From Puccinia triticina (Eukaryota; Basidiomycota; Pucciniomycetes; Pucciniales; Pucciniaceae), in contig NC_070563.1 in the NCBI RefSeq assembly GCF_026914185.1, positions 7,151,001 through 7,215,000 of the forward strand: a stretch of 64,000 nt of DNA, read 5' to 3'. Of this stretch, positions 44,036 to 54,487 are shown piece by piece. The notes below the pieces were generated by a model. That model had not been told where the DNA came from. It searched no databases and worked only from the letters and a program-made list of their open reading frames with translations. The translations under genes and the position numbers were made by a program. The number at the start of each line of letters is the position of its first letter. Positions within the stretch are counted from its first letter, which is position 1.

Positions 44036-44575
44036 CTAACTTAACACAAGTCCCCCTGGTGGGAGGCTCGCTGTGGCTGGTGGCAAAGTTGCCCCTCCTG
44101 CAGGGAGGGACTTGCGCATTATCCCAAATTTTACGCGGGAGCAGAAAGTTCATTTGGCTGAGAGGTTTTTAAAATTTTTATAGCTCCTCCCCCAGCCTCT
44201 CCACCAATATGCCCTATCTGTACCCTATGCTACTTTTCTTTCTCTACAATTTGGTCTACTCAGCTTTTTTCTATCACAATCTGTTGACCTTTTCATAAGA
44301 TCAAAAATGCACCAGTCTTCCAAATGAGGCTCCACTTATTTGGGACTCCAGGAGTTGGTTTTCTGGCTACAAGATAGATAAGTGACTCAAATTCCTTGCA
44401 AGAACAGAAACTAAAACTCTGTGTATTCAGTTTTTCTATATTAGTTGGGATTTGTAGTGTAGCAGATCCTTTCTGCTCCTGCTTAAATCAAGACTTGACT
44501 CATAAGCCTCTCCTGCGGAGAGCCCTCCGGGCGGGGTCCCCCGGACCCTCCGCCCGAGAGGCTTTGTTAAGCTAG
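44036..44575 (-). mobile_element. MULE-like non-autonomous element, copy C
   Basis: The same family as copies A, B and D in reverse orientation: left end CTAACTTAACACAAGTCCCC, right end TTTGTTAAGCTAG. The flanks GGGCACGCC (44027-44035) and GGCACGCCC (44576-44584) agree as a 9-bp duplication with one-base ambiguity at the right terminus. At 540 bp it is the shortest copy. Confidence 0.82.
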
Positions 44576-44585
44576 GGCACGCCCA

Positions 44586-45277
44586 AACAGCGGCTCTTGG
44601 CCCTCGGCGCCCACGGAGATCTGCGCTTCTAATCGGCACATTTGTCCCAAGGGGTTGCTTTATCTGAAAATTGGTGGGTCATAAGGGTGAGAAGTGCCAG
44701 GGATGAGCAATGAAGGTTTAGAGGAGAGGATCGATCCGACGGAGGGCACTTACAGCTCCAAACCGAATTTTGATAATTTCAATCCACATACGACAATGTC
44801 AGCCGAGAAATGCTCCCCCAGTCGCCACCTGCTCAAGCTGCCAAGAACTCACCTGGACCAGAAGAGGGACTGCTGCAAGTATGCTGCTGGGGGAGGTGGG
44901 AGGAACAAAAACAAGCCAACACGACTGATTTTCCTTGCAGCGGTTTTCTGGATGGTGGGTCGAATTCGGATTGGATTGATTGCGGGTTGGGGGGGGGGGG
45001 GGGGCAAGGATCGGGCAGGGCTGCTGTCGCTGTTGGGTGTCGATTTACCCGATTGGAAATTGGTTTATAGCTCGACAGCTGACATGCTGACGTTGCATGA
45101 GCTTTTGGAGCTGGGTTTGGGTTTTGGGCAAAACAATACTGCTTTCTAACCACATGAATTTAGGGGAAGCCAAAATTTCCCAAAAGGAGCCAGTCCAACC
45201 TTTTCTGAAAATACAATAATCACATTGAGGTCGAACCAGTTTCCTATCGGTCTATCGGAGGTGGAAGTTCTGTCATC
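44586..45277. other. Intergenic, holding the inverted 315-bp segment
   Basis: 44878-45195 is the inverted partner of 37930-38245. A run of 15-16 G lies at about 44991-45004. The remaining sequence next to 45278 is the presumed promoter of the secreted-protein gene. Confidence 0.5.
44878..45195 (-). repeat. Inverted partner of 37930-38245
   Basis: Reverse complement of the segment upstream of the RasGAP-like fragment, with sharp loss of similarity at both edges; see that entry. Confidence 0.8.
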
Positions 45278-47035
45278 ATGGATCATATTTATAACTTCGC
45301 TTTGAGGTTGCTCATTCTTTTGGCGTCGTCGACGGTCGTCACCGCTATCATCAAGGGGGTCAATCCGGCCAACCCTCCGTATCAAACCATGAAAGGTCAA
45401 TATGGATACAACCAGTGTGGCACCGGCGCTTCTGCAGATAGTAGATGCCAGTAAGTGTGCTGTGGACAGGATTAGAAAAACCCATTCGAAGCGCAATACT
45501 CACTACTTATTGATGACAGAAATGTGCACATCAAGAGTGCCACCGACTTCTGCATATTTGGGCGTGAGGATCCCTATTGCTGACCTGCGGACTTGAGTCG
45601 CATTATGCACTTACCACTTGCCTTTTTGACAGCTCCGAGGTTTGCTGGAGTATCTGAAACGGAGCGGGAGGCTGTTTCCTATTGCACTCAACCTACGCAC
45701 GGCACGCGCTTAATTCCACCGGGGACGTTCAGCAGCTTGCATTATGTGTAAGAATTATCCACCCCCCCCCCCCCCCCCCCCCCCCAGGAGACGACGTAAT
45801 TACTTATTTTATCAATTGGAACATCGTGCCCTTCTGCCCTTCTGATCCAGCTCCACCCCAGTGAGTTCCGACTGCTTACCTTGACATCTTCTCATCAGGT
45901 ATGTCGGAGGAAGAAGGTTAACCTACTACTCTTGCGAGGAAATAGTCCTACGTTCAGATTACCGGCCGCGGAAATGTGAGTCAAATGATGAAATTTAGTC
46001 ACTTGGAAGGAAGGAGCTCATTTTATGTGATTGATCTTCTCACCTGTAGTTCACGAAAATAAATGTTCCGGCCGATGACGATGGTGGTGAAATGGGTAGG
46101 TCGTCTGGCTCCACAAGTCTCTATCAACTAGTAGAAATTTAACTTCCGGTTTTCCCATTGGTACATGGTAACTCTACAGACCCGAACAGGTACAGGCTTC
46201 AATCTTAGCAGATAATGCATGATAGCTGGCTAACACGACTGACTGGTTCCACCTTTTTCGATGCTGCATTGAGTTGGGACGCTCGAGGGAACCCCATCGG
46301 TGAGATCATTTTCCTTTCTATCAAAGAAATTCTAGTATGTGCTGTCGCGCCGTCGGCGACCACGCAGACGATGAACCTTTTTTTATTCTTAATTTTTGTG
46401 ACAAGAACTAATCATCTCCGAACTTGATCATACAGGTGGTGTGGTATTCGGGAATGGTAATCAATTCGTACAATGGACCGAGTTTCTGCTTCCCGACGAG
46501 TTTTGTATTCGTGCTTGCTACAACGGCCCCGATGCATGGAGATACTGCAATCACATATGTGGGTACCGCAGCTTGACATTGGACGCGAACCATTTCCATT
46601 AACATGAGCGTTGCCACCCGCAACATCAGATGACTTGATGGCTTGTCGATGGAACATCCCCGGGGACTACGGACCAGGCTTCGATAGCTGCAAGGGAGAT
46701 GATGTGCCACGTCCCATGGGCGAATGTGAGTAGAACCATTCCTCCCCTTTTCACGCCGAATTATTCCAATGGTGAGCGTGGAGTAACCTGACTCGCCAGA
46801 ATACTTGATTTCTATCGTTTAGACAAGCTCGCGAATGGTTCCATCTTCACCTGGCATCAAGACGATGGAAATCCGCCGCCGCCTGGAGTGCCCGGAAAAG
46901 TGAAATCCTGCTCCAAGTAAGTATCATTATAACTGTCATCTTTGCGCGGAAAAGTGTGATCTAATACTCATGGGACCAAACAGAATTGCACCTCCCGGAA
47001 GCCTTTACGCTGACGGCAGAGGAAATCTGCCTTGA
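45278..47035 (+). CDS. Secreted protein, macrophage-activating-glycoprotein-like family
   Basis: My model has eleven exons: 45278-45450, 45520-45563, 45633-45745, 45946-45975, 46050-46095, 46180-46189, 46274-46299, 46436-46558, 46630-46725, 46823-46916 and 46984-47035. All fit in phase, giving 268 residues to TGA. The protein opens with a signal peptide (ALRLLILLASSTVVTA), then YGYNQCGTGASADSRCQ, DFCIFGPPRFAGVSETERE, SYCTQPTHGTRLIPPGTF, FTKINVPADDDGGEM, NPIGGVVFGNGNQFVQW, FCIRACYNGP, CNHIYDLMACRWNIPGDYG and a Pro-rich tail. The Cys spacing and NPIGG and MPG-like motifs match a basidiomycete secreted family often named macrophage activating glycoprotein; the name is from memory and its role is unknown. 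The exon 3 to 4 junction is the least certain. The gene looks intact. Confidence 0.8.
45762..45785 (+). repeat. 24-base poly-C run in an intron
   Basis: An uninterrupted C run inside intron 3 of the secreted-protein gene, next to a CAG. Confidence 0.9.
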
Positions 47036-47833
47036 GCAAGACACCAATGCTGACAAGCCAGCCACGCACCCATCTCAATTTGTCAGTTACAAACTAAACA
47101 AACAATGACTTTTGGTTTGTATTGAAATAACGTCGTTCCTATGTACATGGACATTTGCCCTTCCTATTTCGGGTTTGCTTGCAACACACGACCGCCTGAT
47201 TGGTCCTTTGCTTCTGGAAATCTACCCCATTACTCGCATGTAGAAATGGGCAGAAATTGGCGAGCTTTTCGTGCCTCCTCGGAGAGGCTTACACCAGGTC
47301 TGCAAGCAAACTTTCTTGAGTGGTATTTGAAGCCACTCGAGAAAGTTTTCAATAGAATTCAGATTGGACATCGGGTCCCGTTCACGGTGGAAACCGAGTT
47401 GGGATGTTTTCCAAGACTTCTATCAAATAGTTTGCATCTAGTAAACATTTGGTTTCTATTCCCCAAAAAGTTGCCAGGTGGTTTGGAAAACATTATGTTT
47501 CAGGAAAACCTTTTTTGCAAACCACCAAGATGTTTTTGACTGAATTGAAAACTTCTTCCAGAACTACAAAAGGTTCGGTAAACTTTTCCAACTCAATTGA
47601 AAACACTTCCATGATTTGCAAAAGTTTATTTTTTGTAAACCTGCAAACTGAACTGGAAGAGTTTGTGCTTTTTACAAAAGTTTGAAGAAAATTTCTCTGA
47701 AAACACCTGAAATGTTCTTGGTAGCTCATGAAAATTGGAAAACATTTTCATCACATTCATTGCAATGCATTTTTCTGTAGCAGTTGGAAAAAAAGGCTAG
47801 CAAAATAAATAAAACTGTGCAACAAGTGGCCGT
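47036..47833. other. 3' flank; TTTTCAAA-type inverted motifs
   Basis: 47440-47760 carries repeated TTGGAAAACATT / AATGTTTTCC-like and CAACTGGAAGAG motifs in both orientations, similar in style to 12380-12660, so both may be remnants of one MITE family. No gene. Confidence 0.4.
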
Positions 47834-48250
47834 ATAGCTTAGGGGGTTGAGAAATCGACTCCCTCAAATTACAAAATCGACTCCCAAAAGGAGTTTACGT
47901 CGCGCGGACCGCCGCGCGACGCCTTCCCCGGGTCCTCGTGACCGCATTTTGACCCGGGGGCGTTTTGGGAGTCGGAATTGTAATTCCGCGATCCCAAACG
48001 GGAGTCGGACAATTAAATTTCCAAAATAATCATCTGGATATTTTTCGTCCGCCGGGGGGAGTCGGAGGTCTAATCCCCCGCTCCAGAACGGGAGTCGATC
48101 CCCCAATCAAACACCCGTGGGAGTCAACGTGTATATGCCCCCCTCGACTCCCGCTGCTCCAGTCGGAATCCGAATTTTGGGAGTCGGAGTGAAAAGTTTG
48201 GGAGTCAGGGTATCTAATGTAAATTTTCATTTTCCCGTCCGCAACAGAGC

Positions 48251-49617
48251 ATGCGCCCCATCACGAAACACACAAAAGAGGCCGCGCTTTCAACAATTGA
48301 CGAGATCAAGGCCAAGCTCCTCGCCATGAACCCCGCGCAGCTTGACATGCAATTGGCCGCAATCAACCGACTTCTTGAGGGCACGGGACCGTAATAGACG
48401 TCAAGTTGCCCACTGAAGCCCAAAAGACCCGTGGAAGACCCAAAGGAGCGCCTAATAAACCCAAAACTACTCGCCGGGACCCGTCCGCGTTTGAACATGT
48501 CAAAAAAAAGCGCAAGATTGAAGAAAAAGAAACTCAGAAGACAAAGAAAGCAAAAATTGACCAACAGAAGGCCGCCGCAAAGAAAAAGGAAGATGACAAG
48601 ATGATTGAAGATCAGAAACCAAAGAGAGGACGCCCCCCCATCAAAAAATCAGTTGCAGAAGAACCATTGAAGAAGAAGGTACTTCCCGCGCGCAAAAGCA
48701 AGTCAGCCCCGCCGAAAGAGCCAGAATCACCCCAACCCCCGCCAAAAGAACCTCTAGACAAGCCAGCGCCGCCGCCTCCAACAAAAAAAACTCTAGAAAA
48801 GCGGCCCCCGCCAAATACCCACCAGCAAAAGCCCGCACCACCGAAAAAGCAGGAAGATGTTTCTGAAGATGAAGAACAACCGGTACCCAAGAGGAAATTC
48901 CGCCCAATCAAGAAAGCTCACCGGCTCCCTCCATCTCCATCTCCTCCAACACCAGATGTACCCTCTCCTCCACCGCCAGTCGAACCGGCTCTTTCGGCGG
49001 GCCCCGCTGAGCAAGAACCTCCAGAAATTCCTTTGTTCATTTCGTCCCTTCCAATTTTAATTCAACAAAGTGTCCTGAAGGTCTTAAATGTTGATGCGGA
49101 TGGATACTGTGGATTCCGAGCGGTTGCTTGGGCTTTGGGACGCGGACAGGGCGATTATATGCGGATCCGGGAAGAAATGATTGACAAACTCAAGAACCGC
49201 CGTCAATGGTATATCAACCACAAATTTTTTCACAATATCAACAGCGTAGTGAACCGACTTACTGCAACTCAAGGACCCGTGGGTAGGAGTAGGTGGATGT
49301 CTTTTCCAACAATGGGTGATGTGATGGCCAACACGTTTGAGACAGCGGTTTTTTACTTCTCCACTGGCTGGTCTCAGACTTTCTTACCACATTTCTGCCC
49401 CCAAAACAATAACCCACCCATCTTCATTGCTCTTGTCGACGATCATTTTGTTCCCCTTGTTATGCAAACCACCGTCCTCTTCCCTGCTCCCCAGCTTCTT
49501 CGTAAGGATTGGGCTCCCAAAGCTACTCCTGATGCTCTGCGATGGGAGCAAAGGTTTTCTGTCTGTTTTGATTGTACTGTAGGCCGGAAGCTCTTGCAAC
49601 CAGTTACACGTTACTAG
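48251..49617 (+). pseudogene. AT-hook/OTU cysteine peptidase, C-terminus of MULE protein
   Basis: The main frame (48406-49617, no ATG) opens with KTRGRPKGAPNKPK and PKRGRPPIKK (two AT-hooks), a Lys/Pro-rich linker, then an OTU-type domain. This has VDADGYCGFRAVAWALG with the catalytic Cys at codon 235 from 48406, and FIALVDDHFVPLV with the likely catalytic His at codon 347. Just upstream, 48251-48394 reads STIDEIKAKLLAMNPAQLDM in another frame; a single missing base near 48392 would join the two. AT-hooks followed by an OTU domain look like the tail of FAR1/MULE-type proteins in rusts. OTU enzymes remove ubiquitin. The OTU part itself is undamaged. Confidence 0.75.
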
Positions 49618-49839
49618 TTGTATCCAATTTTTATATCTTTTTTAGTTCATTATTTTTAGTTTGTGTTGTCTTTTGGTTTTGCCCATCATATGCATACATG
49701 AATATTAGAACTTTTATCACTTTCCATTCCTCCAATGATTATTCCTTTGCGCCTTCTTGCGCTAAGGCGATTTTGGCGGAAAAAACGGTCTTTCTTGCTG
49801 CAAAAAGCGCTTCACCGCAGCGCAGCTTGCGCGCTTTTG

Positions 49840-50110
49840 CGGGGTTAGTGCAATTGCGTGTATCTGCGCTAACGCTACACTAAAGCCTAAAATAGATTTG
49901 CACCCTGCGCACTTATTGTTAGGGCAGATGCGCGCAATTGCGCTAAAGCTATGTTAAAATACAGCGCGCGCTCCTTTGCGGCGTTAGTGCAATTGCGCGT
50001 ATCTGCGCTAACGCTACACTAAAAACTAAAATAAATTTGCACCCTGTGCGCGGAGCATTAGCGCAGATGCGCGCAGTTGCGCTAATACTACACTAAAAAG
50101 TAGTGCATTT
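49840..50110 (+). repeat. Tandem ~138-bp repeat of GCGCAATTGC/TTAGCGCAG motifs
   Basis: GTTAGTGCAATTGCG begins at about 49845 and again at about 49983, each followed by TATCTGCGCTAACGCTACACTAAA and TTTGCACCCTG. Inverted versions (GCGCAGATGCGCGCAATTGC) lie between. It sits inside the MULE-like element. Confidence 0.7.
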
Positions 50111-50168
50111 GCGCAGCACTACACTACACTGACAGCTATGGTTAGCATAGCTGACCCACGGTTGATAG

Positions 50169-51390
50169 AAGGTGTTCCTGATGTGTAATACCTCCTTTGA
50201 GCTCAAAATATTTCCTAGAGAGTTTATTCATATGGCAGAAAAAATTTGGGGCCATTTGGAGCACCCTAGATAAGGTTTCGCGGGATTTCCTTAGTAGGAA
50301 ATCAGCCCAATCAGCCCCCGGCTACACAAGGTGTCCCTGAGGTGTGCTAATGCCGCGAAGCTCAGAATATGTTTTAAAGAGTGTATTCTTGTGGCAGAAA
50401 AACTTTGGGGCCATTTGGAGCACCTTAGATAAGGTTTCGCGGGATTTCCTTAGTAGGAAATCCGCCAAATCAGCCCCTGGCTACACAAGGTTTCCCTGAG
50501 ATGTGCTAATGCCATGAAGCTCAACATATGTTGTAAAGAGTGTATTCTTATGGCAGAAAAAATTTGGGGCCATTTGGAGCACTGTAGATAAGGTTTTGTG
50601 GGATTTCCTTAGTAGGAAATCCGCCAAATCAGCCCCCAGCTACACAAGGTGTTCCTGATGTGTAATACCTCCTTGGAGCTCAACATATGTTTTAAAGAGT
50701 GTATTATTATGGCAGAAAAAATTTGGGGCCATTTGGAGCACTGTAGATAAGGTTTTGTGGGATTTCCTTAGTAGGAAATCCGCCAAATCAGCCCCCAGCT
50801 ACACAAGGTGTTCCTGATGTGTAATACCTCCTTGGAGCTCCACATTTTTTCTAGAGAGGGTATTCTTATGGAAGAAAAAAATCGGGGCCATTTGGAGCAC
50901 CATAGATAAGGTTTTGTGGGATTTCCTTAGTAGGAAATCTGCCAAATCAGCCCCCGGCTACACAAGGTGTGCCTGAGGTTTGCTAATGCCGTGAAGCTCA
51001 TCATATGGTTTGAAGAGTGTATTATTATGGCAGAAATAATTTGGGGCTATTTGGAGCACCGTAGATAAGGTTTCGCGGGAATTCCTTGGTAGGAAATCAG
51101 CCAAATCAGCCCCCGGCTACACAAGGTCTCCCTAAGGTGTGCTAATGCCGTGAAGCTTAAAATATGCTCTAGGGAGTGTATTTAGAGTGCTGTAGAATTT
51201 TGGGTGCATTTGGATCACCGTATCTCAGGACATGGCGCATTGCGTTAGTAGGAAATCCGCCAAATCCGCCCCCGGCTACACAGGGTCTCCCTGAGGTGTG
51301 CTAATGCCGTGAAGCCTAACATATGCTCTAGAGAGTGTATTTAGAGTGCTGTAAAATTTTGGGGGGCTTTGGGTGCCCCAGTGCGGAGGT
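50169..51390 (+). repeat. 159-bp satellite, about 7.7 copies
   Basis: GCTACACAAGG starts at 50321, 50480, 50639, 50798, 50957, 51116 and 51275, an exact 159-base step every time. Each unit contains ATTTGGGGCCATTTGGAGCAC, TAGATAAGGTTTYGYGGGAT and TTAGTAGGAAATC. The first copy is divergent at its start and the last stops at about 51390, just before the right TIR. Substitutions accumulate but the period never changes. Confidence 0.95.
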
Positions 51391-51610
51391 ATAAATTTTT
51401 CTTTATTTTCTGGCATTTTTTGCAAAATTAAAATTCCGACTCCCGTTTGGGATCGCGGAATTACGAAATCGACTCCCAAAATGCCCCCGGGTCAAAATTG
51501 GGTCATGGGGACCCGGGACAGACGTCGCGCGGCGGTCCGCGCGACGTAAACTTGATTTGGGAGTCAATTTTTTAATTTTTGGGAGTCGATTTCTCAACCC
51601 CCATAGCTTA

Positions 51611-53035
51611 TTACATAACCAAATATTTTTGCGGCAAGGCAAGGCAAGGAGAATGAGTAAGCTCAGCAAACTCACACAATTTCCGAATTGCTTCTTGTTG
51701 CGTTGGCTTCACATTTGTTCTTAATTTATCCGCCACTCGCCAGTGATAAAACAAGGGACCTGTTGAGTGGGGGGGTGGGGAGCCACAGGCATCTATGGAG
51801 GCCTTGAACTACCACTCCTGCCAAAACAAAATCCAAGTTTATTAAAACCACAGAAACATGGAATGCAAGACCAAAGTTTCTGCCTATGCACTTTAGCAAA
51901 AGCTCTCACACAATTGAAATTAATACCCAAACACCCCAGAGGGCACCTTGGATTGACCCTCCAGCGCATGCCGCAGCACCAGGCAAAAGAGGGCCGGTCA
52001 AATGTTAAATCAAGGAGGCCCCAATCAATTGATTGGCGGGCTCCAGGGAGGGGGTAGGACGAAATCGCCAAAGAACCCCTCACCCAACTCAAACTTGTTT
52101 TGACCCTCAATACTCCTCCCACGTGGCGTGTATCTCCATGACCACAGTCCAAATGTACGCACTTGCCGCTTCCTGGCCGTCACCAGACGCCATCCTACAC
52201 CACCAACCCCTTGAAGCTACACAGTTTGTTGTTGTCCCTCCCGGAAGTAGTTGATCAATTAGGCCACTTGCCCACACTACCACTCAACCCATCGCCCAAC
52301 CTGGCCTATATTTTTGTTGATATAACAACACAACCTCCCCCCCACCCCGATGGGTACCCTCGACACTCCCCTCAATCCCCACCATGGCCTTTGCGGCATG
52401 GCGCACCACTCGTTCCATCAAAAGGCCCCCACCTGGGCAACAGCTACCATCTGCTCAATCACCACACCAAACACTCCAACCCAAACTCACCCCACTCTCC
52501 GCGCGACCGTCACTATGGCCGAACGCCTTTTCCACCCCACCCCAATTGGTAACCCTTGCTCAATCTCTCACTTCTCCCCCCACCCTGGCCTCCGCAGCAT
52601 TGCACACCACCCGCTCAATCAATTGGCTCACACCCGCGGCATTTGCTACCATCCGCTGAATTACCAGGCCCAACACTCAAACCCCAACTCGCCCTAAACT
52701 CCATGCAACTGTTGCTAGGGCCCAATAAAACCTGCTATCCCACTCAACTAATTACGCCGGAGGAATGCTGGTCCAAGAATGCATACTTAAGGACCGACCT
52801 CTTTGCCTTTGCCTCCACTCTACCCAACAACTACTCCATCCATATCCATCGCCTATCCACCATCAGGTTCCCATACTTAAATTACTCCATAACCAAACAC
52901 AATCTTCCGCCCCACCGCCATGGCTCTCAACTGCATTCCCAACCACCCCCATTGGACACGAGGGTGTGGGATTGTTAATATTTATTTGGTTTGCAATAGT
53001 ATCTATGTTCACAGATCAATACAAGGAATGTCATG
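51611..53035. other. No gene; C-rich imperfect repeats
   Basis: 52340-52700 holds two imperfect copies, about 205 bases apart, of a C-rich unit (CCACCMTGGCCTYYGCRGCAT, CACCACYCGYTC, GCTACCATC, CAACACTCMAACCC). The remainder is featureless. Confidence 0.5.
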
Positions 53036-53570
53036 TCCTTTGATGATCCGCGCGAAGATGCAGGAATGATGGAGTGGACGGCTTGGGTTCTATTGCAACT
53101 TGCACCTGCCATGGAAAAATGCATATATCATATCTGTAAGGCTTTTCCACCAAATGTTTGCTGCTGGGGGAGGGTTTGATTTGTCTCACATTTGGGTTGA
53201 TAGGATATGCAAAGTGCAAGGACAAGGGGTTTGTTGAAATCCTGCAAGCTAGGATGTTGAATTTGCTCAAGTTCCTTGAATCACACTTGGCGGGCGGCCA
53301 ACTAATGGCAACCCGCGATTGGGTGGCAGGGGAGGGGAGGGGCAAGTTCACTGGAGCAGATATGCACATCTGGCCGTAAGTAAGGTATCACTTACCAGCT
53401 TCAGGGTGGACAGTTGCTGACGTGGGTTCTTCAGCTGGGTGAATGTGACCGGGCTGTGTGGGCTTGATGAGAAGGCACTTGGACGGTTCCCGTACCTAAT
53501 TTTGTGGTGCAACTGGCGGTAGTTGCCGGGTGTTCAAGTAAATATGAGTAATGAGAGTGGAATGGTTTGG
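53036..53570 (+). pseudogene. Glutathione S-transferase-like fragment
   Basis: A first exon reads FDDPREDAGMMEWTAWVLLQ. After an intron, 53213-53375 reads GFVEILQARMLNLLKFLESH and FTGADMHIWP, typical of the helical C-terminal domain of Ure2-type GSTs. The intron 53376-53434 (GTAAGT...TTCAG) leads to WVNVTGLCGLDEKALGRFPY and LILWCNWR, then an in-frame TAG (53520-53522) followed by LPGVQVN, where GSTs have R-P-G-V. No thioredoxin-fold N-terminal domain is seen. It is a truncated, stop-interrupted copy. Confidence 0.5.
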
Positions 53571-53685
53571 CCATGTGCGTCATTGCGTTCAAATATCTGT
53601 CTGGAAGCTAATTAGCCCAGTCCCCCTTGACCCGCGTTGATGCTGAGCCACAGAGCCTTGATGGCGATGATGGTATAGTTACAAT

Positions 53686-54479
53686 TAGAGATGGCCAAAT
53701 GGGTCCGGGTATAACCCGCGACGGGGCGGGTACTTGCTACAAATTTCTCCAGTTTTGGACACCTGGACCCAGACACAGCAGCCGCCAACAGGTACCGGCG
53801 GTACTTGAAGCGGGTACTGCGGGTACCGCCACTGCATTTTGCAAGTGGCCTATTGAGTGGGGTATGTACGCACCCCTCTTGATGGCCGATCATCAAGCAG
53901 AGTACACACCCCGCTCAGTGGCCGGCCATTGTGATCACCCTGTTTGATGCCTGATCATTGCATGGGATGTGGGGGTATGTACTCTGCTTGACAATGGCCG
54001 GTCATCAAGGGTGTGTACCCCTCTTGATGACCATTCATCGAGGGTGTGTACCCCTCTCAATGACTGTTCATCAAGCGGGGTGTGTACTCAGCGACCGGTC
54101 AAGGGTCATTGAGTGTGCATCACACTCAATGGCTGGTCATCAAGGGCACCGGCCATCAAGTGGGACGTGTATCCTGCTTGATGTCCGGTCATCAAGCGGA
54201 GTGTGTACTCCGCTTGATGTCCGGTCATCAAGCGGGGTGTGTACCCCACTCAATAGCCGGCCATTGAGTGGGATGATGTTGCTGGCCAGCCATCAAGCTC
54301 ACTTGGAGTGCACAACTGCGGCTGACAACAACAGGTACCTGTTTGGTACTCGGGTACCCAGAGATTTTTCAGCCCAAATCGTATACCCGGCACCTGCGGA
54401 CGGATACTCAAAGGGCAGTGGCCGGTACCCGCCAATAGGTGCTGGGTACCGCCAAACGGTTACCCACTAGAAATCTCTA
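53686..54479. mobile_element. Non-autonomous hAT element with palindromic array 5
   Basis: It begins TAGAGATGGCCAAATGGGTC and ends ACCCACTAGAAATCTCTA, and is flanked by a perfect 8-bp duplication GTTACAAT (53678-53685 and 54480-54487). The subterminal regions hold CGGGTAC/GGTACCGCC blocks, as in the element at 24152. The interior (53870-54290) repeats CTTGATGTCCGGTCATCAAG-type palindromes with GGGGTGTGTACYCC spacers. It is non-coding. Confidence 0.9.
53870..54290. repeat. Palindromic minisatellite array 5
   Basis: Units of CTTGATGWCCGGTCATCAAG with spacers such as CGGGGTGTGTAC; the paired halves are nearly adjacent, so single units are almost perfect palindromes. It is nested inside the hAT element 53686-54479. 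Confidence 0.85.
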
Positions 54480-54487
54480 GTTACAAT

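Larger units (their letters stand above)
47842..51602 (+). mobile_element. MULE-like element carrying an OTU protein
   Basis: Long terminal inverted repeats of about 180 bp (47842-48021 and 51423-51602) start GGGGGTTGAGAAATCGACTCCC and include GTTTACGTCGCGCGGACCGC. The flanks are a perfect 8-bp duplication ATAGCTTA (47834-47841 and 51603-51610). Subterminal GGGAGTCGG motifs repeat every 30-50 bases. Long TIRs and 8-11-bp TSDs suit Mutator-like elements, but only the C-terminal part of a transposase-type polyprotein is present, so this is an internally deleted copy. It also contains a 159-bp satellite. Confidence 0.85.

Noticed and set aside
48612..49014. Minus-strand Gly/Phe-rich ORFs opposite the OTU gene
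   Set aside because: Reverse-strand reading of the Lys/Pro-rich linker; no start or domain.
50169..51390. CRISPR array interpretation of the 159-bp tandem repeat
   Set aside because: Units are contiguous with no unique spacers, in a eukaryotic transposon.
53958..54470. 170-codon ORF in the 53.7-54.5 kb element
   Set aside because: Runs through array 5 and the TIR; explained by the TSD-delimited non-coding element.
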